A stretch of DNA of 30,371 nt. Source: Ponticaulis sp. (lineage in GTDB: Bacteria; Pseudomonadota; Alphaproteobacteria; Caulobacterales; Hyphomonadaceae). Positions 1 through 7,652 of this stretch are shown here, in pieces (the first letter of the stretch is position 1; each line of letters begins with the position of its first letter). Under the pieces are notes generated by a model. The model was given only the letters and a program-made list of their open reading frames with translations. It did not search any database and had not been told where the DNA came from. A program made the position numbers and the translations under genes. The stretch spans positions 5,178 to 35,548 of the forward strand of contig PABS01000117.1 of the NCBI GenBank assembly GCA_002699325.1, read 5' to 3'.

Positions 1-515
1 GGGTCAGCTGCCTTGTCTGTCGATACGCTGAAGAATCGCGATTTCGGAGAGTGTTCGGCGAGCGTGTTGATCAGGTCAGCCTGTTTCAGAATGTTCGTGT
101 CAAACATTTGAAAAGTCGACCAGACGTCCTTTTCGGATCTGACGTGTTTCAGGGCCGCAAAGTTCAGAATGAAATCGAATCGGTCGCTCGTCTCAATGGC
201 GGCCTGAAAGGCCGGGCTGCCATAATCCAATGGAAGCGTGGAGATATTTCGGGCCGCAACGGGTGTTTCACGTCCTCTCAGGCGGCGCATCAGGCGCGCC
301 AGGCCATTTTCATCGTGATCGACAATCGTCAGCGCGCTGAGCCGATAGCTTGAAAGAAGCTCTGTCGTCTGACTGCCAATCGACCCTGCACCCCCGATGA
401 TCAGACAGGAGCGATTCTCCAGCGCGACGGCGAGCCGTTCGGTTTGCGCCAGAATATCATCTGCAAGTAGCGATCGGGTTCTGCCAGTGAGAATGTCTGA
501 TGGGCGTTCAATCAA
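1..515 (-). CDS. Nucleotide-sugar 4,6-dehydratase/epimerase, FlaA1/CapD family (partial, N-terminal part)
   Basis: Reading leftward from 515, the translation opens with about 35 residues and then a Rossmann nucleotide-binding loop, IIGGAGSIGS (about residues 39-48). Next come an acidic beta-2 end (VDHDE), the family motif NFAALKHV, and finally STDKA just before the window edge. That series is typical of the polysaccharide-biosynthesis SDR family that oxidises and dehydrates UDP-GlcNAc-like sugars. The start is a TTG at 515-513: an in-frame TAG lies just upstream, no ATG or GTG intervenes, and AAAGGAAAG sits at RBS distance. The gene diverges from the sugar nucleotidyltransferase at 659, across 143 bp that should hold both promoters. 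Substrate and C-terminal half cannot be seen. A cytoplasmic nucleotide-sugar enzyme is likely; PseB-, WbpM- or PtmF-like subtypes are not separable here. Confidence 0.85.
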   Translation of the reverse strand, partial: MIERPSDILTGRTRSLLADDILAQTERLAVALENRSCLIIGGAGSIGSQTTELLSSYRLSALTIVDHDENGLARLMRRLRGRETPVAARNISTLPLDYGSPAFQAAIETSDRFDFILNFAALKHVRSEKDVWSTFQMFDTNILKQADLINTLAEHSPKSRFFSVSTDKAAD

Positions 516-658
516 GGTTTGAAACTTTCCTTTTTCGCTTCTCTAGCCAATCGCTGGTGGAAAAGACCAGTGCTGATCTTGCAATGCGGGGGACAAAGCT
601 TGCCTTTGTGTAACTGAGTGGTCAAAACCAAACATCGAGTAAGTGGAGCCAGTTCGCA

Positions 659-1465
659 ATGTCCATCCCTGCACAGATGTTAGCCTATCATGTGCCTGGC
701 AAAGACGTTGATATTTCGGATCTTGTTGCCCAGACAGCAACTGTCCGCCTTCCACTCGTAAAAAGACCAGAGACCATTGTTATTATGGCTGGCGGTATGG
801 GCCAGCGCATGATGCCGCTGACCAAAGATACGCCCAAGCCGATGTTGCTGTTGAATGGGCAGCCCATTCTCGAACACATTCTCGGCCAGATGATTCTACA
901 AGGGTTTCACAGATTCGTTTTTTCGATACGTCATCTGGGGTCTAAAATACGTGATTATTTCGGCGACGGATCGAAATGGGGGGTGACGATTGAATATATT
1001 GTCGAACCACACCGTCTCGGCACTGCCGGGAGTCTTGCCTATCTTCAGCGTACTGATGATCTGCCGCTTATCGTTGCCAATGCTGACCTGATCACTGACC
1101 TGGACTATCGCAAGGTACTGGAATGCCATGCTGACGATGTACAGGTGACCATGTGTACCCGGCAGGCAGAATTTCAGGTGCCCTACGGTGTGGTGGATGC
1201 CGAGGGCGATCAGGTGATGAAAGTGACGGAGAAACCGACTCAGTCCGTTACGATAAGCGCGGGCATGTATGTCGTATCCTCAGAATTCCTCTCTTTCATA
1301 GAGAAAGGCGAACATGTGGATATGCCAGACCTGATACAGCGCGCGATTGTACGGGGTGCAAATGTCCGCTCCATGCCGATTTACGATCGCTGGGTCGATG
1401 TTGGTCGCCGGATCAATTATGAGCGCGTTCAGGAGAGTCTGGGCGAAGGAGCCGGCGCGCCTTGA
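659..1465 (+). CDS. Sugar-1-phosphate nucleotidyltransferase (NTP_transferase family)
   Basis: The enzyme should join a sugar-1-phosphate to a nucleoside triphosphate to give an NDP-sugar. The nucleotide-binding signature is clear: IVIMAGGMGQRM at residues 40-51, then PLTKDTPKPML with the conserved lysine at 60. It is followed by the acceptor-site motif GTAGSL and the metal-binding region VANADLITDLDY. At 268 residues it has the length of a single catalytic domain. The first 38 residues do not belong to the catalytic fold; relatives in nonulosonic and heptose-type pathways (PtmE-like) often carry CBS domains there, so this may be a shortened linker. The ATG at 659 has GTGGAG about 10 nt upstream, and the frame closes upstream at 611-613. 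The stop overlaps the next gene's TTG start by 4 bp, so the two are translationally coupled. Nucleotide and sugar specificity are not determinable. Confidence 0.88.
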   Translation: MSIPAQMLAYHVPGKDVDISDLVAQTATVRLPLVKRPETIVIMAGGMGQRMMPLTKDTPKPMLLLNGQPILEHILGQMILQGFHRFVFSIRHLGSKIRDYFGDGSKWGVTIEYIVEPHRLGTAGSLAYLQRTDDLPLIVANADLITDLDYRKVLECHADDVQVTMCTRQAEFQVPYGVVDAEGDQVMKVTEKPTQSVTISAGMYVVSSEFLSFIEKGEHVDMPDLIQRAIVRGANVRSMPIYDRWVDVGRRINYERVQESLGEGAGAP

Positions 1466-2094
1466 GGATTATTCTCGCACGCCATGGCAATACATTCGGC
1501 CCCGGAGATACACCCGTCTGGGTCGGCGCGAAGGAAGACCTGCCTCTGGTCGACAAAGGACGTGAGCAATCCGTGGCGATCGGGACATACCTGACGCGAC
1601 AGGGCCTGGTTCCGGATCAGATCATTGCGGGTCCGCTTCAACGCACCCGGGAAGGAGCAGAGCTGATTGCTGTAGAAACTGGCTATGATCCGGGCGCCAT
1701 CAGGATAGACGATCGCCTCAAGGAAATTGATTATGGCAGCTGGGGCGGAAAGTCCGATGCTGAGATCATTGATCTCTATGGCGAGGCCGTTATCCATGAC
1801 TGGCGAGAACGCACAATCGTTCCGGCTGGTGCGGACTGGAGCCCGGGGCCTGAAGCGCTGAAGCAAGCTGCGCTTGATGTGCTGAACGAGATTGTTGCGC
1901 AAGACCATGAGACTGTGCTTCTGGTCTCATCAAACGGTACTCTGAGATACTTCCACGCCGCCTGGTATGACAATCTGGCCACAGCGCCACCTGCAAAAGT
2001 CAAAACAGGCCATATTTGTATTGCTGAATGGATGTCCGGACGGTTCATACCCGAAGTCTGGAATCTCAACCCCGCAACTCCATTGACCGAATAA
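1462..2094 (+). CDS. Histidine phosphatase superfamily protein (PGM-like), second catalytic His absent
   Basis: Residues 6-9 (ARHG) give the nucleophile histidine (H8) of the phosphoglycerate mutase/histidine phosphatase fold. PLQRT with R61 and the acid-bearing segment LKEIDYG (around residue 88) also fit the family. At the second histidine, where relatives have SHGG, this protein reads SSNG (156-159), so Ser replaces the catalytic base/pocket His. It could be a specialised phosphatase, a mutase-like enzyme or a binding pseudoenzyme. The start is TTG at 1462, overlapping the nucleotidyltransferase stop (TTGA), with AAGGAG 15 nt before it; translation probably depends on coupling. In context it would act on a sugar phosphate feeding the nucleotidyltransferase, which is inference. 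Length, 210 residues, is normal for the family. Confidence 0.85.
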   Translation: MRIILARHGNTFGPGDTPVWVGAKEDLPLVDKGREQSVAIGTYLTRQGLVPDQIIAGPLQRTREGAELIAVETGYDPGAIRIDDRLKEIDYGSWGGKSDAEIIDLYGEAVIHDWRERTIVPAGADWSPGPEALKQAALDVLNEIVAQDHETVLLVSSNGTLRYFHAAWYDNLATAPPAKVKTGHICIAEWMSGRFIPEVWNLNPATPLTE

Positions 2095-2105
2095 AAGACA
2101 GTCTG

Positions 2106-3080
2106 ATGACCGATAACCAAACCCGCATTCTCGACGCGCTCAAGCGCACGATTGAGATTGAACAGCAAGGCCTCGACAAGCTGAAGCATTCCATGTCGGA
2201 AGCTGCGATCGGCGTCGTCGAGCTGCTCGCGCGCTCCGAAGGCCGTCTGGCGTGCGCGGGTGTGGGAAAGTCGGGCCATGTTGCGCGGAAGATCGCAGCA
2301 ACGCTCGCCTCAACGGGCACGCCTGCCTATTTCATTCATCCTTCTGAAGCCAGCCATGGCGATTTGGGCATGATTTCAGAGCATGATGTTGTGCTCGCGC
2401 TGTCAAAGTCCGGTGAAACCAAAGAACTGAGCGATGTGATCGCCTATTGTCGACGGTTTTCTGTTCCCCTGATTGCCATGACAACCAATGCAGACTCATC
2501 ATTGGGAAAGAATGCCGATCATCTTCTTCTTGTGCCTGATGCAGAAGAAGCCTGTGGTGAAACGCGCGCTCCGACCACATCAACCACACTGATGATGGCC
2601 TATGGCGACGCTCTGGCGGTGGCCCTCATTGAAGAGCGCGGCTTCACGGCGGCAAATTTCCGCAGATACCATCCGGGCGGCGCGCTGGGTGCAGCACTTG
2701 CCAGTGCGGGGGATCTCATGGCCAAAGGTGATGAGCTTCCTCTGGTGTCTCAGGGCACAAATATGATGGATGCCGTGGCCGAAATGAGCCGCAAGGGTTT
2801 TGGCTGTGTCGGTGTGACTGACCCCGAGGGCAAACTGTCAGGCATCATTACCGACGGTGACCTGCGTCGCCATCTTGGGCTGGATCTTCCAGGGCGCACT
2901 GTGGACGCCATCATGACCTCCGACCCGATGACGGTCGCCCCAGATATCCTGGCTGCAGATGTCCTTCGCACGATGACTGGAGGAAAGCGGAAGCTGACCC
3001 AGGTGTTTGTGTGCGATGCCGAGGGCACGCCTGTGGGCCTCATTCATATGCATATGCTGCTGAAGGCCGGGCTCTCCTGA
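2106..3080 (+). CDS. kdsD: D-arabinose-5-phosphate isomerase, KpsF/GutQ/KdsD family (SIS + two CBS)
   Basis: The family interconverts ribulose-5-phosphate and arabinose-5-phosphate, the first committed step to Kdo for lipopolysaccharide. The SIS domain shows GKSG (54-57), then the conserved HPSEASHGDLGM segment, and SKSGETKE near 100-107. Two CBS repeats occupy roughly residues 205-324, with TDPEGKLSGIITDGDLRR as the hallmark of the first. The length from the ATG at 2106 is 324 residues, matching the family. The frame is open back to 2028, but the extra 26 residues overlap the upstream gene and have no family counterpart, so 2106 is preferred. It lies 11 bp after the phosphatase-like gene, so one operon is likely. 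It may supply Kdo, or a related isomerisation dedicated to the local sugar pathway. Its stop lies 3 bp from the convergent gene at 3084. Confidence 0.9.
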   Translation: MTDNQTRILDALKRTIEIEQQGLDKLKHSMSEAAIGVVELLARSEGRLACAGVGKSGHVARKIAATLASTGTPAYFIHPSEASHGDLGMISEHDVVLALSKSGETKELSDVIAYCRRFSVPLIAMTTNADSSLGKNADHLLLVPDAEEACGETRAPTTSTTLMMAYGDALAVALIEERGFTAANFRRYHPGGALGAALASAGDLMAKGDELPLVSQGTNMMDAVAEMSRKGFGCVGVTDPEGKLSGIITDGDLRRHLGLDLPGRTVDAIMTSDPMTVAPDILAADVLRTMTGGKRKLTQVFVCDAEGTPVGLIHMHMLLKAGLS

Positions 3081-3083
3081 GCC

Positions 3084-4001
3084 TTACTGAAATTCGACCC
3101 GTTCCTGTGAGAAGAAGAACAGCGACTCGGTATTCTTATCGAGATTTCGGCTGTCTGCTGACAGAAGCGTGCGCATGGCTTCCTTGCGTTCTTCCAGTCC
3201 GTAAAGAAAATCGCGCTCGATAAGATCCTGCGTGCCGGAGGCTTCGACCTGATTCTTGATTTCCGAGAACAGCTCCACTGATCCTGCCAGAAAGATGGCC
3301 TCATAAGCGATCTTCGATGCAATCTTGTGGTCAATTGTCTGATAGGCCAGCTGGCCGAACATGGTCGCCTTGCTCTTGCAGATGTAATCGACTTCTTCCC
3401 GATAATCGGGATGCCGCATGTAATAGACTTTGAAGCTCATCATCTCCTTGTCGATCAGTTCCAGAATGTCTTCAGGCAAGCCGTCATGCACGATGATGAT
3501 GTCGATATCCGATCCATTGACCATTTCGCCAATGGCAGCGACCTCGCGCGGCTCTCTGTGTGCCAGAAAATAGGCAATGTCACCGGCAATGAAGGCGCAC
3601 ATGATGTGATGCAAATCCTGCGGAATCTTACGCATGATCTGACGCAGAATTCCCCGCGCAATCCGCATTTTCTGCATGCTGACCTGCCGGTGGTGATTGG
3701 AGAGTGTGACCTGCCGGTCGATGACTTTTTCGCGCTGGCTGACGGTTGAAAACAGGGTGAATGAGAGAAAGTCCCGGAGAATGGAGGGGCTCAGACGGAT
3801 CGAATCCTCTCGCGTAATGTCATAGCGGAGATAATAGCGGGAGAAGTGCGAGATCAGAATGTCCGGGCTGGTAAAGCAGGCCTGCCAGAGCTCGAGATAA
3901 TTGCGATCTGGCACCTGTTCGACCAGCTCTTTGCCAAGCATCGGACCGTGGGTCTCAATCGCATTGATGACTTCCTGCTTTGTTGTCTCCAGATCGCTCA
4001 T
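3084..4001 (-). CDS. Unrecognised protein with a putative polymerase-beta-type nucleotidyltransferase domain
   Basis: I do not recognise this 305-residue protein. Residues 8-62 (helix-rich, with LGKELVEQVPDR and a tyrosine-rich strand RYYLRYD) look like a winged helix, though this is weak. Residues 138-171 contain IAGDIAYF and then NGSDIDIIIV, resembling the G...DxD signature of the nucleotidyltransferase fold, with D165 and D167 as candidate metal ligands. EEVDYI (D205) could give the third carboxylate. The C-terminal third is helical and charged. No signal peptide or membrane segment is visible, so it is probably cytoplasmic. The ATG at 4001 is preceded by GAGGG at good spacing. The gene sits between the isomerase and a glycosyltransferase, both on the opposite strand, so a role in glycan synthesis is possible but unproven. 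The spacing between the glycine and DxD parts is longer than usual for the fold. Confidence 0.72.
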   Translation of the reverse strand: MSDLETTKQEVINAIETHGPMLGKELVEQVPDRNYLELWQACFTSPDILISHFSRYYLRYDITREDSIRLSPSILRDFLSFTLFSTVSQREKVIDRQVTLSNHHRQVSMQKMRIARGILRQIMRKIPQDLHHIMCAFIAGDIAYFLAHREPREVAAIGEMVNGSDIDIIIVHDGLPEDILELIDKEMMSFKVYYMRHPDYREEVDYICKSKATMFGQLAYQTIDHKIASKIAYEAIFLAGSVELFSEIKNQVEASGTQDLIERDFLYGLEERKEAMRTLLSADSRNLDKNTESLFFFSQERVEFQ

Positions 4002-4078
4002 CGTTCTAACCCTCTTCAGTGCCTGGTTCAGGGACTAACACAGGAGTTGTCTTCGAAGCGTAAAATGTGTCAGTCGAG

Positions 4079-4106
4079 ACGATACGGTCAGTGCCGGGGA
4101 ATTCAA
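4079..4106 (-). promoter_or_regulatory. Candidate promoter for the nucleotidyltransferase-like gene
   Basis: On the minus strand TTGAAT (4106-4101) and TATCGT (4084-4079) are separated by 16 bp. They resemble -35 and -10 elements and lie about 80 bp upstream of the ATG at 4001. The call rests on sequence similarity alone and overlaps the RBS region of the divergent glycosyltransferase. Confidence 0.25.
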
Positions 4107-4107
4107 T

Positions 4108-5115
4108 TTGCTTAAAACGCCATTTTTCTCCGTGATCATCGTCAATTACAATGGCGGTGAGTATCTGCAGAAGGCCGTGGATTCGCTGGCCGCGCAGACA
4201 TTCTCCGAATTTGAGGTGATCATTGTCGATAACGCATCGAGCGATGGCTCGATGGATGTGCTTGATGTGAGTGCACTCGAGCTATGCCGGGTCGAACTGC
4301 CAGGCCGCAATACAGGGTTTGCGGAGGGCAATAATATTGGCGCCAGCAAAGCGCAGGGGGAATGGCTGGCGCTGCTGAACGCTGATGCACAGGCGTCTCC
4401 TGACTGGCTTGAAAAGCTGAAGGCTGCCATTGAGACCTCTCCGGACTGTTCCATGTTCGCCTCCACACAGGTGTTCATGGACGATCCAAACATTCTGGAT
4501 GGCGCAGGGGATGGCTACACGGCTTACGGCTTTGCCTGGCGCGGCTGCTATCGCAGGCCGATCGAAGACAAGCCCGACGCTGGCGAGACCTTTGCGCCTT
4601 GTGGAGCGAGTGCGGCAATCAGAACTCGCACATTCCTCGATCATGGCGGTTTCGATGAACGCTATTTCTGTTTCATGGAAGATGTCGACCTGGCATTCAG
4701 GCTGAGACTGGCCGGAGAGTATTGTCTGTTTCTGCCTGATGCGATTGTGACGCATAAGGGCGGCGGTTTGACCGGTGAGCGAAGCGAGTTTGCGGTGACG
4801 CACGGTGCACGCAACCGTGTCTGGACCTATTGGGCGAACATGCCGGCAGAATTGATCTGGCTGACACTGCCGGGGCATTTGCTACTGACCGCCTATTTGT
4901 TGGTGACCTATGCCTTCCGGCCATACGGGCGTTATGTCTGGAAAGGAACCAGAGATGGGTGGGCGGGGGCATTTGCCATGCGACGCGAGCGTAAAGACCT
5001 ACGTATGCAACGGCAGATTTCGCTCTGGAGACTGATGTCTGATTTCTTCTGGAATCCGTTCCCTATGTCTGCCCATGGTTCTGCGGTTCGAAGCTCAAAC
5101 CGGTCAGATCATTAA
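4108..5115 (+). CDS. Family 2 glycosyltransferase (GT-A fold), rhamnosyltransferase-like
   Basis: The N-terminus shows the GT2 nucleotide-binding strand FSVIIVNYNGGEYL (7-20), then VIIVDNASSDGS with D41, and the metal-site region WLALLNADAQ near residue 90. FMEDVDLAFRLR supplies the acceptor-side acidic motif of this subgroup. It should transfer a sugar from a nucleotide donor onto a surface glycan or lipid-linked precursor. Near the C-terminus, LIWLTLPGHLLLTAYLLVTY is one hydrophobic helix, suggesting inner-membrane association. The start is TTG at 4108, with GGGGA at 4096-4100 giving ideal spacing; there is no in-frame ATG near the conserved first strand. It is the last gene of the glycan block, on the opposite strand to its neighbour at 3084-4001. 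Donor sugar unknown. Confidence 0.9.
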   Translation: MLKTPFFSVIIVNYNGGEYLQKAVDSLAAQTFSEFEVIIVDNASSDGSMDVLDVSALELCRVELPGRNTGFAEGNNIGASKAQGEWLALLNADAQASPDWLEKLKAAIETSPDCSMFASTQVFMDDPNILDGAGDGYTAYGFAWRGCYRRPIEDKPDAGETFAPCGASAAIRTRTFLDHGGFDERYFCFMEDVDLAFRLRLAGEYCLFLPDAIVTHKGGGLTGERSEFAVTHGARNRVWTYWANMPAELIWLTLPGHLLLTAYLLVTYAFRPYGRYVWKGTRDGWAGAFAMRRERKDLRMQRQISLWRLMSDFFWNPFPMSAHGSAVRSSNRSDH

Positions 5116-5208
5116 GACTGACATTGGGCCCACACAAAGTATGCTTGGATGGAGCCCGAACTGACATAAGAGTAGGATGGGTGCGCGTACACAGTCTGGG
5201 GTTTTGAA

Positions 5209-6225
5209 GTGAAACGGGTGACTTCGCTTGTCATTATCTGCAGTGTTTTCATCCTCGTCGCGGCGGGTTTGATCCTGTTGGCCACGGGCACATGGAACGG
5301 AGCGAAACACAAAGATTCAAATCTGCCTGATGAGCTTTTTCTTCCATCAAAAGAAACCGGAATGGTGACGCACGACGCGCTGGATAGCATTTCTGTACGG
5401 TCCTGCTTTTCGCGAGACCCAGCGCATGAAGTTGAGCCTCCTGCCTGGCTGTCCCGGTCCGTGCTGGATCCCCTCGAAAGGCACGCCGCCGCGCGGCGTC
5501 CCATTCCAGACCCGGCGGAGTTTCCGGGACTTGTGAAAGTGGAGCAGATACTGTCCCGCAGTGGAAATCAACGAAATCACTGTGCGGCGACGCGGATCGC
5601 TGAGCACTGGTTCCTGACGGCCAATCATTGCGTGCAGATGCGCGGCACCTCCAGGACAGTGGTCGATATGCTGATCATTGCGCCACAGGGAGATGTCGCG
5701 CTTGATGACGCGCAGATCATTCCGGTGAAGGCGGGAATGTGCCACGCGGCCTGGTATTCTCCGACCGGCAAGTTTGATGACGATATCGCGCTTCTCTATG
5801 TCGAAGACACTAAACAGCTTTCTGCTGTGGACGTTCCGAGCCTGGATATCTTCGAACCACATATGCCAGCGCATCTGCTGACCGGTGGTGTGTTTGCGGG
5901 GTGGGGCAAAAATGGAGATAACCGGTTTCTGCAGTCTGGAAGTGCGCGCATAACTGAAGTCGGAGAGACGTTTATTCTGACTGACAATCGTGGAGAGTTC
6001 TCGCCGTGTGTCGGCGATAGTGGTGGCCCGCTTTATGTAGACAAAGAGGGTGCGCCGCATGTGGTCGGTGTCCTGTCGTCTGTTACCCGCGACGGTTGCC
6101 CACCGTATGACAAGGCCTTCTATATGCGCCTAAAGACATATGCAGACTGGATTCAGACTGTCATGAAAGTGTGCGTGCAGGATGACAAATTCGTATGCGA
6201 TATTGTGGGAGATGTCTGGCGATGA
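5209..6225 (+). CDS. Trypsin-like (S1 family) serine protease, membrane-anchored or secreted
   Basis: Residues 6-26 form a hydrophobic signal sequence or anchor. The chymotrypsin-fold triad is complete: H140 in TANHC, D192 in FDDDIALL, and S271 in VGDSGGPL. C125/C141 flank the catalytic His and C267/C297 lie around the catalytic Ser, matching two classical disulfides and an oxidising periplasmic or extracellular site. The position equivalent to chymotrypsin 189 is Ser265 and that equivalent to 216 appears to be Val, so cleavage after small or hydrophobic residues is more likely than tryptic cleavage (inference). About 95 residues precede the protease domain, with no PDZ domain, so it is not DegP-like. 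The start is GTG at 5209 with only a weak RBS. The stop overlaps the methyltransferase ATG (ATGA). Substrate unknown. Confidence 0.88.
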   Translation: MKRVTSLVIICSVFILVAAGLILLATGTWNGAKHKDSNLPDELFLPSKETGMVTHDALDSISVRSCFSRDPAHEVEPPAWLSRSVLDPLERHAAARRPIPDPAEFPGLVKVEQILSRSGNQRNHCAATRIAEHWFLTANHCVQMRGTSRTVVDMLIIAPQGDVALDDAQIIPVKAGMCHAAWYSPTGKFDDDIALLYVEDTKQLSAVDVPSLDIFEPHMPAHLLTGGVFAGWGKNGDNRFLQSGSARITEVGETFILTDNRGEFSPCVGDSGGPLYVDKEGAPHVVGVLSSVTRDGCPPYDKAFYMRLKTYADWIQTVMKVCVQDDKFVCDIVGDVWR

Positions 6226-6875
6226 CCCAAAAGCCTCCGATCGCACTTGAAGACCGCGACAATGAGAACGGACGTCTGTTTTCACCTTCTGCCGGGCGTA
6301 ACCTCGAACCCATCATGCAAGCTTTCAAAGACTTTGATCTGACCGAAGGCCGCGTGATCGAGTTTGGTTCCGGGACCGGCCAACATGCTGCACATCTGGT
6401 TCAGGCGCATCAGGGGCTAAACTGGCTGGCCTCAGACCCGGACGCTCAGTCGCGGGTGAGCTGTGGCGCCTGGGCTGCGCATTACGGGCTATCGGATCGA
6501 ATGAAGGTGGCGGATGTCGATCTTCTAAAAAGGGATCAAAGGGACGCACTTTCGTCTGCAGACGTGGTGTACGCCTCCAATGTCATCCACATTTCGCCAA
6601 TCAGCGTTCTGGAGGGATTGCTGAAGGTCTGCAAAAGCGTTCTGGCTGCAGGCGGGCGGTTGGTGCTTTATGGACCATTTCGCCGAAATGGCGTCCACAA
6701 TAGTGATGGGAACGCCAATTTCGATGAGTCCCTTAAGGCTCGCAATCCGGAATGGGGTGTGCGCGATCTCGAACAGGAGGTTGTCCCGCGAGCCGCCAAT
6801 GCGGGACTGGTTCTCCGGCATGTGCGAGACATGCCGGCCAACAACTATTTTGTGGTGTTCGAGAAAGAGGTCTGA
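6222..6875 (+). CDS. DUF938 family SAM-dependent methyltransferase
   Basis: The protein is 217 residues from the ATG at 6222. RVIEFGSGTGQHAAHL (around 43-58) is the glycine-rich SAM-binding motif I of class I methyltransferases. ASNVIHISP and GGRLVLYGPFRRNG fit the DUF938 family, whose substrate is not known to me. The ATG overlaps the protease stop by 4 bp and has GGGAG upstream; the open frame extends 9 codons further, into the protease gene, without support. The stop is 2 bp from the convergent thioredoxin-like gene. A cytoplasmic enzyme is expected, and functional linkage to the protease is only suggested by the coupling. Confidence 0.88.
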   Translation: MTQKPPIALEDRDNENGRLFSPSAGRNLEPIMQAFKDFDLTEGRVIEFGSGTGQHAAHLVQAHQGLNWLASDPDAQSRVSCGAWAAHYGLSDRMKVADVDLLKRDQRDALSSADVVYASNVIHISPISVLEGLLKVCKSVLAAGGRLVLYGPFRRNGVHNSDGNANFDESLKARNPEWGVRDLEQEVVPRAANAGLVLRHVRDMPANNYFVVFEKEV

Positions 6876-6877
6876 AT

Positions 6878-7594
6878 TCAGCCTTCGAGTGCTGAATTTA
6901 TCGTTTCTTCCAGGTTGCGTTTGTCGAAGCCCTGAATGAGCTTGCCGTTCACGAAGAATGATGGGGTCGCATCGGCGCCAAAGGCCTGGGCTTCCTGACG
7001 GATGTCCTGCAGGTGCTCAACGATTTCGGGACTATCCATTCTTTTCTCAAGTTTCGCGGTGTTCAGGCCAACTTCGCCGGCCAGTTCCAGAACCTTTTCG
7101 CGATCAAGCTGACCAGAATACCGCATGAGCTTCTGGTGAAACTCCAGATATTTGTCCTGATCCATCGAAGCCAGCGCGGCCATGGCGGCCGTGCGTGACT
7201 GGTCGGAAAGGATAGGGAATTCCTTGAAAACCACCCGGATCTGACCGTCACTTTTTTCGACCTGTTCCATCACCCAGTCGAGCGACATCCGGCAGTAGCC
7301 GCATTTATAGTCGAAGAACTCAACAATGGTGACGGGCGCATCTGCCGGGCCTACGGAAAAATCGCGCGGATCGGACGCCAGCGATTCAGCGGCTTTCCGA
7401 TTATTGCGCTCATTGAGAACCTGCATGGCTTCCACAATGATCTCTGGATTATCGATAATGTAAGCCCGGACGATTTCTTCAACGTCAGCCCGGGACATGG
7501 CAGATTCTGGCACTGCTGCAGCTGTGTCGTCAGCGCACGCGCTCAGAAAGGTGAGGGCGGCGCAAGTTGGGAGGGTCAGCATTCTTCGCAGCAT
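6878..7594 (-). CDS. DsbA-family thiol-disulfide oxidoreductase, putative lipoprotein
   Basis: Starting from the ATG at 7594 (AGGA 8 nt upstream) the product is 238 residues. It opens with a basic segment and hydrophobic stretch ending in the lipobox LSAC (17-20), so it is likely lipid-anchored in the envelope. A helical segment (about 33-70) precedes the thioredoxin-fold domain. VEFFDYKCGYC carries the redox pair C98/C101, and ATPSFFVNGK supplies the cis-proline loop. The family catalyses disulfide exchange in periplasmic proteins, and this Com1/DsbA-like subgroup is common in alphaproteobacteria. The frame is open upstream to 7675, overlapping the end of the M48 gene, but that extension would destroy the signal sequence. 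It lies 58 bp downstream of the M48 protease gene and is probably co-transcribed with it. Confidence 0.9.
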   Translation of the reverse strand: MLRRMLTLPTCAALTFLSACADDTAAAVPESAMSRADVEEIVRAYIIDNPEIIVEAMQVLNERNNRKAAESLASDPRDFSVGPADAPVTIVEFFDYKCGYCRMSLDWVMEQVEKSDGQIRVVFKEFPILSDQSRTAAMAALASMDQDKYLEFHQKLMRYSGQLDREKVLELAGEVGLNTAKLEKRMDSPEIVEHLQDIRQEAQAFGADATPSFFVNGKLIQGFDKRNLEETINSALEG

Positions 7595-7652
7595 GTAATC
7601 GTCCTGATGTTTCGTCGTCGGCTGTATCGTGGTCATGGGATAGTCTTCCGGA

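Noticed and set aside
593..609. ACAAAG/CTTTGT hairpin in the dehydratase-nucleotidyltransferase gap
   Set aside because: The stem is short and AT-rich with no T run, in a divergent region where a terminator makes no sense; no clear role.
4282..4878. 198-residue minus-strand open frame antisense to the glycosyltransferase
   Set aside because: Composition is atypical, there is no RBS, and it overlaps a clear GT2 catalytic domain.
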